From contig RPFO01001035.1 of assembly GCA_009746045.1 (NCBI GenBank), positions 1-30,000 of the forward strand: a stretch of 30,000 bases of DNA. Reading direction: 5' to 3'. This document shows, piece by piece, positions 25,501 to 30,000 of this stretch. Made by a program: the position numbers and the translations under genes. The stretch comes from Mesostigma viride (Eukaryota > Streptophyta > Mesostigmatophyceae > Mesostigmatales > Mesostigmataceae). The notes below the pieces were generated by a model that searched no databases, was not told the DNA's origin, and worked only from the letters and a program-made list of their open reading frames with translations. How positions within the stretch are numbered: the stretch's first letter is position 1; each line of letters begins with the position of its first letter.

Positions 25501-27125
25501 CCGTGGACGTCGAGGCACGCATACACCCCCCCTTTGATGTCTAAGATTCTCAGGTTTAAGATCACGAGACTCTGGATTTGACCTCTACTAGTAGTATAAT
25601 TGTAGTAGAATGTAGTACAACTTAGTATAATCGAATCACAGTAGTAAGATTATTTAAGATTGTGAGCCCTGCATTGGTCGGACCCCTTTCTTAAACATCA
25701 AGGGGGGGGGGGGTATATCCAAAAAAATTAGAAGTGATTGAGTCTCTTGGAAGCATGCCCCCAATGTTTTAGTACACCACGACGACGTCAAATAAGCAGC
25801 AGGAGCGAGCGTTTGCTTTGTTGCGGGCAGCCCAGCTGACTCTTTGTGACGCCTCAAAGGTACGGCGGGCGCGTTCTTGTCAGGCGTCACCCGAAATTCA
25901 ACGCATCAGACATTGTCGTCAGAAAGCAACAAACGTGAAAACGCTAGCTGCCCAAATCTGAGATTCCGCGGAACACAGAAAGTAAGAAAGCCTAGAAGCT
26001 ACCAGCAAGGAATCGAACATAGGACCTTTGGCATGATTTCGCGGCTGTGTGAGTCTCCTGATCCGAAGGCATCTCACTTAACGTTTTGAAACAGCCCAAC
26101 TGCGAAAAACCTCTTTACCGGAGAGGGGTGCCAATATGTCCGATATTGCTGAATCTATAGACAATGACTCACCACTAGACCTAAGTGCGTAGGAGTACTA
26201 CGCACGGACCTACGCGATATTCTAGTATCGCCGAAGTAGGCAGGTTGACCGCATCAGACATGTATGCAAAATTATGGTGATGTCTGTAGAGCAGGAACAG
26301 CAATCATTTTTTCTGCTGCGTTGAGATTAACAGAAAAGGCCTTCAACCTGTTGATGTCCTCAATAAGTTCAATCACGTTACTACTTCTTTCTCAAATGCA
26401 CTCTTTGATTCCATTCCTACATTCCTTTCTTACTCCCTTACCACCCCCTTCAACACTCCCTGGCACACTCCATTATGTTGTTCCTTTCATCACTCATCTC
26501 TCTCCTTTCAAGGTTTCTTTGCACCCTCCCTTTGCACCCTCCCTTTGCACCCTCCCTTTGCACCCTCCCTTTGCACCCTCCTTTTGCACCCTCCCTTTGC
26601 ACCCTCTCTTTGCACCCTCCCTTTGCACCCTCCTTTTGCACCCTCCCTTTGCACCCTCCCTTTGCACCCTCCCTTTGCACCCTCCCTTTGCACCCTCCCT
26701 TTGCATCCTCCCTTTGTTCCCGTACCTGAGTGTACAGCTTCCTCCTGCGTGGATGCGGTAGCGCGTGCGGACACGGTCGCACGCCTCACTTTGCTTGGGG
26801 CCGCTTCCTCCTTGTCCTTTCCCTTGTCCTTAGCCGCTGGGCGCGTCCTGGCGGGGGGGGCCTTCGCAGACCTGGTTGCTTCAACTGCCAATGAGGTACG
26901 GCCAGCTCTGCGTGAAGCCGACGCACGTTTCTCAGTCGATGAGGCAGGAAGGCTGGTGGTCTTGCTGTCCTTCGCTCTGCCGCCAGGACCCTTCCCAACT
27001 TCGCTACCAGCGTGACGGGCGCGTTTGTTACCGCGTGGGGGACTGTCAGGGGGGATATAATCCTTGTCGCTGTCACCACCATCGCTAGAATCGGCCCTCC
27101 TACGGGACTTTGCCGTTCCCTTTGC
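15261..27125 (-). CDS. Host gene: PARP catalytic domain fused to RING-H2 and Deltex C-terminal domain (six-exon model)
   Basis: The model joins exons 27125-26726, 25484-25293, 23177-23060, 17458-17218, 16819-16766 and 16532-15261 on the minus strand. All introns start GT and end AG, and all phases agree (1, 1, 2, 0, 0), giving 758 residues with no stop. Order: basic/acidic disordered N-terminus (1-133), Ala/Ser/Thr-rich spacer (about 134-197), PARP catalytic domain (about 231-450), linker, RING-H2 (563-615) and DTC (about 623-758). Expected function: transfer ADP-ribose from NAD+ through the PARP part, and ubiquitylate targets or ADP-ribose itself through RING-DTC, probably in nucleus or cytosol. 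The last three exons are secure, the 23.1 kb exon is well supported because it supplies the PARP-start Trp, and the first two are plausible. Further 5' exons may exist beyond 27125. Two transposons lie in its introns. Confidence 0.75.
16766..16819 (-). CDS. 54-bp PARP exon with catalytic His
   Basis: The 18 codons read ALLYHCSGEPDHSKICGQ, between the acceptor TGATTGGCAG and the donor GTGTGT. LLYHCSG corresponds to the LFHG block of PARP domains, and its His (16807-16805) is the NAD-binding His of the H-Y-E triad. The Gly usually following this His is Cys here. The exon is in phase 0 on both sides and joins seamlessly to GLDLRLAGGG of the next exon, giving the continuous PARP order. Confidence 0.9.
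17218..17458 (-). CDS. PARP exon: N-terminal part of the catalytic domain
   Basis: 241 bp between acceptor GTCTGCAG and donor GTGAGT. It encodes IPVDYAGHDFVCVPLERES, then GEYRLWTKQLESFGLEV, then TRIQNPALWKRYAVEREVM. The S.EY...W...F and RIQN..LW..Y patterns are the start of PARP catalytic domains of the PARP10/14/15 and tankyrase side of the family. It begins with the last base of a codon, so the upstream exon must end with two bases, as the 23.1 kb exon does. Confidence 0.9.
17459..18348. other. Intron sequence, no gene seen
   Basis: Lies in the large intron between the PARP exons at 17.4 and 23.1 kb. GC-rich palindromic bits (CGCGCGCAAATT, TTGGCGCCGATAA) occur near 18045-18075. No coding stretch or splice pair matches the needed phase. 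Confidence 0.4.
18349..20806. mobile_element. Mariner-like DNA transposon, apparently non-autonomous
   Basis: Perfect 27-bp terminal inverted repeats at 18349-18375 and 20780-20806 start CTACCTCCGGGCC, close to the CTCCCTCCG ends of plant mariner/Stowaway elements, and are flanked by TA at 18347-18348 and 20807-20808, the Tc1/mariner target. The inner 19 bp of the left repeat is repeated at 18382-18400. The 2.4 kb interior has only short ORFs and no recognisable DDD/E transposase. It sits in an intron of the PARP-Deltex gene. Confidence 0.8.
20809..23059. other. Intron sequence, no gene seen
   Basis: Remainder of the 5.6 kb intron. AT-rich with scattered CATGC motifs; short ORFs on both strands show no protein-like composition and no domain. 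Confidence 0.4.
23060..23177 (-). CDS. Upstream exon ending in the PARP-start Trp
   Basis: 118 bp between acceptor TGTGGCAAGCAG and donor GTGAGT. In the frame demanded by the next exon it reads AAGQRDRTCVSAAPTERP, a Pro/Ala stretch, then RLWWGDDKQQPHT, and leaves TG to pair with the G of the next exon to make Trp. PHTW followed by IPVD fits the P..W..M start of PARP catalytic domains, a strong independent reason for the join. The intron to the next exon is 5.6 kb and holds a mariner-like element. A different frame is also open through this exon but does not match in phase. Confidence 0.68.
23231..24953. mobile_element. TTAA-flanked DNA transposon (piggyBac/Sola3-like ends)
   Basis: Terminal inverted repeats of 14 bp (CACGTCGTACGTCA at 23231-23244, the reverse at 24940-24953 with one mismatch) are flanked by TTAA at 23227-23230 and 24954-24957. 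TTAA duplications are typical of piggyBac and Sola3 elements. Inside each end sits a palindrome ACTCAGTCCTA-N4-TAGGACTGAGT (23247-23272 and 24887-24912, with a half copy at about 24915-24934). Exon-like minus-strand pieces exist (GMQFTFADDLAGKTQEIDLI before a donor at about 24545; another near 24290-24370) but no transposase core is seen. The 1.7 kb element lies inside an intron of the PARP-Deltex gene. Confidence 0.65.
25293..25484 (-). CDS. Possible Ala-rich spacer exon
   Basis: 192 bp, phase 1 on both sides, between acceptor GACCCTTGCAG and donor GTGAGG. It encodes 63 full codons beginning PMPTTAATSVYATARPAS, almost all Ala, Ser, Thr, Gly and Val, a low-complexity spacer common in green-algal proteins. 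Because its length is a multiple of three it can be included or skipped without harm. A second open frame on the same strand is Cys-rich (VCNRKTGEC...CRECNHTAGC) but would be out of phase with the PARP gene. Confidence 0.45.
25679..26514. other. Intron-like stretch without supported gene
   Basis: Begins with a poly-G run near 25702-25714. A tRNA-like B-box sequence (minus strand, 26001-26085) is present but does not fold as a tRNA. No coding exon is supported. Confidence 0.35.
26515..26715. repeat. 13-bp minisatellite
   Basis: About fifteen tandem copies of CCCTTTGCACCCT-type units with few substitutions (one C to T series). Because 13 is not a multiple of three, all frames stay open on one strand and give spurious 39-bp-period ORFs. 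It starts a few bases after the splice donor of the 26.7 kb exon. Confidence 0.92.
26726..27125 (-). CDS. Possible N-terminal exon: disordered, nuclear-like
   Basis: 400 bp between acceptor TGCGTCGCAG and donor GTACGG, phase 0 to 1, matching the next exon. It encodes 133 residues rich in Lys, Arg, Ser, Ala and Asp: RRRADSSDGGDSDKDYIPPD, then GNKRARHAGS (NLS-like), then KDKGKDKEEAAPSKVRR. This is typical of intrinsically disordered nuclear proteins. The codon usage looks coding, and the following intron begins directly with a 13-bp minisatellite. It may belong to the PARP-Deltex gene or to a separate gene. A further exon-like piece with a good donor (TTCATG then GTAAGG, end at about 27994) exists upstream but is too weak to call. 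Confidence 0.5.
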
Positions 27126-28461
27126 CTGCGACGCAGCATACGGCGAATCATTGCAGGGAAGCATGCAAGTTAGGTATACTCCATATATTTGGACGGAAGA
27201 GGCGTGAGAGCACAGGATCATTGAGGATATAAATAAATCGTGGGCTGGGTATGGTGTCACTGCACAATCCAAGTGGTTGAACTGAATCCTGCAAGACACT
27301 CCTACATCCAACTTTAGAACCGGACCTAGCCCCTTTTATCCTAGCAGTATCCTTACTAATGCTTTCAGTTTGCAACTGCATTTGTACTAGTAGTAGAGGC
27401 AGAAAAGTAGGACGATCCCCAACTTGTAGGATGAGCGAGGAAGGGGGTCGTGGCGGCCGGGCTGCAACGGGTTTTACTAGGCAACGTGCATTCTTGCAAC
27501 ATTTTACAGAGACCCCACGTAGACATAGGGGCACGGGGAGGGGGGGGGGGGGGGGAAGGAGATATTAGTCTTTAAAAGCAATCTATATGTGCCCCCCCCG
27601 GAAAAAAAATTCCCTGTGACACCCCCGACAACATCTATTTTGAGGATACTAAACAGCGGGAGGGCTGTAGGCGCAAAAAACAGAAAAGTCTCAAGAAGGG
27701 ACCTCGCATTTGGACATAGGGCTCAGGGCAAGGTTGTAAGAGCTCATCCTGCAGACTATTGTAGGGTTTGCAATACGGGACGTCAGCTTGAGACATACAT
27801 ATGAGCCGTACCAGGTAGGAGTAGGGGCATGTCCCTGTTGGGATTCAACATAACCAAGCACAAACAGGGCGCCCCGCAAAACAAGTTGTCACCATGAATT
27901 ACTTGTCCCAAGCAAGATGGTTCATAGAACTAGAAGGTATACTACCATGAACATAGTTACGGTGTGGGCGATAATATAATAGAGTGGCCTTACCATGAAG
28001 TCTTTGTCCCGAAATGCGAGTAGCAGGACACTGCTAAAGATGCTTGCCGAGCGCGCGGTCAAACTTCAACCAGTCAACGTCACCGCTGGTCTGCATGCAC
28101 CGAGGGCAGGACGCATTGCATGCAAACTCACGCTAGCTCTCCCGCCAAGATAGAAGAGCTCCACACGAATAGAACGCGCGCATGCCCAAACGTCATTCTA
28201 ATTGCAGATACCCACAGCAAATGCCCCCAGCAGCGTAATACAATAGCCAACACCAGCAGCGTCAATGGTTGTCATTATATCTACCAGAGGAAGTTGAAGC
28301 ATCGACCCGCCATCCCGCTGTGCACACATCGCTGCGAGCCTTGGTGCAATGACTGCCTAAACGCAGCTCAAGTAGCATAGCTGGTTGAAGGATGAACAAA
28401 GGCAAGGATCAGGTCATAGAAGCGATACGGGCCAGCTCATAGGATGATTCGGTTTGTACTA
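27126..28461. other. Gene-poor region with poly-G run
   Basis: No gene is firmly supported. A G run of about 18 lies at 27538-27555. On the minus strand an exon-like segment ends TTCATG before GTAAGG at about 27994, and on the plus strand a 52-codon ORF (27996-28154) begins MKSLSRNASSRTLLKMLAER. Neither can be confirmed. Confidence 0.35.
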
Positions 28462-28650
<189 letters not shown>

Positions 28651-29800
28651 GACTATTATTAACGAGTGCTAGATCAATGGGTCGATGTCACTGCAGAGTC
28701 GACAAGCAACATAGATTATTACTTGACATGGCCAGCTGAAGAACAGCCTGTTTGCTAACATCATACCCGACTTGTCATGGGAGCGCAGGACCCATAACGT
28801 TTGCGAAACGGTGACTCTTATGGTTATCTATCCAAGGAGAACTGAGCAGCACAGCGAGGAGCACGAGCCAGAACGCCTGATAAAGTAAAGTTTGGCCATT
28901 TGAAAACAGCCAATGCAGCCTCCTTCCGCTAGCCAAGCGCACACGAACTCGGCATTGCCCGCGCTGGTACCTCATTAGGAACGCAGAGTGTTACTAGTTG
29001 CCAAAACGCAGGGCGCAATGCGTGACGAGCAGAGATGGGAAGATCGTCCGATTTGTCGATGGCGAACTTTGATTAAAGTTTTTTTTGGCAAAACCGAAGC
29101 TCCGCGAGCTGCGCTGTTGTCTCTTGGGCACATCATGCAATCCGGACCTAAATGAATAGCGAGCACGACTTGGATAATGGATCCCGGACAAAGCAGCCTG
29201 CCAGTTGCCACCTGTGAAGGTTAATTTCACGGAAAGCTCTCGCCGACGAAAAACATCCCCAGCTTTACCGGCTCGCCGGTTGCGCGGACAGGCTACGTTA
29301 GCTCTTCATTGCAGAATCAGAGCCAGATACTGAGATAAGGCACTCTAGCCTGGTATGTGGCATGTGGCCACACCCATGGACGCCGGACCCGAAAAAAAGT
29401 TAGCATGCCTCCATGCATATTGACATAATGACATTGGTAGATATGATGGGTTGTTGTTGGTGCCTTGGTGGTGTTGTTGCCCACGCCGCACATGGGCAGC
29501 AGAAATTTGGAAACGATTTGGTAGATATGGGTAGGGCGCGGGAAGAAAGCTTGCCGTACAATTGACAGTCGGGTATGTAGTGTGTAGTCAATTGAAAGGT
29601 TAGATTCCTTGTCACCTTCACACCGGTGTGTGACTACCTTCATTTCGGATTTGCTGATACTCCTTTGCCCATTTTACCTCTCTGGTCTATAATTGGATAA
29701 CCCATGTCCCCGAAAAAAGGTTAGATTCCAAAAATCCTGTCACGTTTCAAGTACGGCTTTTCGTTTCAAGTACGGCTCCCATACGCGGCATTACCTGCGC
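28651..29800. other. Gene-poor region
   Basis: No supported gene. Two direct copies of GTTTCAAGTACGGCT lie just before the small ORF at 29801 (near 29743 and 29763). Confidence 0.35.
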
Positions 29801-29983
29801 ATGGTACGAACGTCGAAAGCAAATGAATTCAATGGACGCTGCCAGAAGGGAAAAAAATACTTGTACACTAGCTGCGGTCGCGCTATGGATGAAATAAAAT
29901 TCGGTCGACATCACCGGCCACCGCACGTTTGTCGAACTGACCCGCTGCGCAAATGCGAAGGGTACGAGTGGGGTACCCCATAA
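29801..29983 (+). CDS. Small Cys/His-containing ORF, unknown
   Basis: ATG 29801 to TAA 29981-29983 gives 60 residues starting MVRTSKANEFNGRCQKGKK and ending KCEGYEWGTP. Four Cys and three His or HH positions (GRCQKG, TSCGRAMDE, HHRPPHVCRT, LRKCEG) could bind zinc. The composition looks coding and the frame stays open upstream, so it may be the last part of an exon rather than a whole gene. No family recognised. Confidence 0.35.
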   Translation: MVRTSKANEFNGRCQKGKKYLYTSCGRAMDEIKFGRHHRPPHVCRTDPLRKCEGYEWGTP

Positions 29984-30000
29984 CTTGGCGTCGATTGCTG

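Noticed and set aside
25052-25537. 161-codon plus-strand ORF starting in CGCC repeats
   Set aside because: Begins in a simple repeat and lies opposite a minus-strand exon candidate with good splice sites.
26001-26085. tRNA-like sequence on the minus strand (GTTCGATTCC and CTTCGGATCAGG)
   Set aside because: The T-arm stem pairs poorly, the anticodon arm lacks a matching 5' strand and no acceptor stem forms; at best a degraded tRNA-derived fragment.
26264-26782. Long ORFs on both strands across the minisatellite
   Set aside because: They arise from a 13-bp tandem repeat that cycles through all frames; the peptides are pure repeat.
27996-28154. 52-codon plus-strand ORF starting MKSLSRNASSRTLL
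   Set aside because: Looks partly like a targeting peptide, but the opposite strand offers an equally good exon ending in GTAAGG; neither can be supported.

Overview
The window looks like nuclear DNA of a unicellular alga, most likely a green alga, carrying an integrated small dsDNA virus. Evidence for the host: spliceosomal introns with GTGAGT-type donors, plant/algal-type TTTAGGG repeats at 14508-14529, Ala/Ser-rich spacers in a host protein, DNA transposons and long microsatellites. The species cannot be named from the sequence.

Region 1 (about 1-13.4 kb) is a compact, intron-poor gene block with the virion and integration genes of a polinton-like virus (PLV/virophage-like). The minus strand, read leftwards from 3388, carries a coiled-coil protein, a packaging ATPase, and an AT-hook segment that leads into a tyrosine recombinase; a further gene runs off the left edge. 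The plus strand, from 3413 rightwards, carries a very large unknown protein, a C2H2 zinc-finger protein, a penton-like minor capsid protein, a small helical protein, the major capsid protein, a 56-residue protein, a fibre-like adhesin (bacterial-type Ig domains plus a LamG-like lectin domain), another virion-like protein and a basic, nuclear-looking protein. No polymerase or helicase is visible, so the element probably continues left of the window. Most long genes are broken only by single-base frame changes, so the copy is either young and decaying or carries assembly indels. A recurrent A-rich AAATATCTA-like motif sits just upstream of several genes and may be a viral late promoter.

Region 2 (13.4-15.2 kb) is a non-coding boundary zone: short direct repeats, inverted copies of one unit around a hairpin, a cluster of TTTCCCACGGGAAA-like near-palindromes (one exact copy also lies at 301-314), a short telomere-like tract and TTAA repeats.

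Region 3 (15.26 to at least 27.1 kb) can be explained by one minus-strand host gene with six phase-compatible exons and large introns. It encodes a protein of about 758 residues or more: a basic/disordered N-terminus, an Ala-rich spacer, a PARP (ADP-ribosyltransferase) catalytic domain with an H-Y-E triad, a RING-H2 finger and a Deltex C-terminal (DTC) domain. Having ADP-ribosyl transfer and an ADP-ribose-reading ubiquitin ligase in one polypeptide is the most striking biology here; in animals the comparable activities meet in the PARP9/DTX3L complex. Two DNA transposons with clear terminal inverted repeats sit inside its introns: a mariner-like element at 18349-20806 (TA target site) and a TTAA-flanked element at 23231-24953.

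Region 4 (27.1-30 kb) is mostly gene-poor, with a poly-G run, a 57-unit CTA microsatellite and one small Cys-containing ORF near the right edge.
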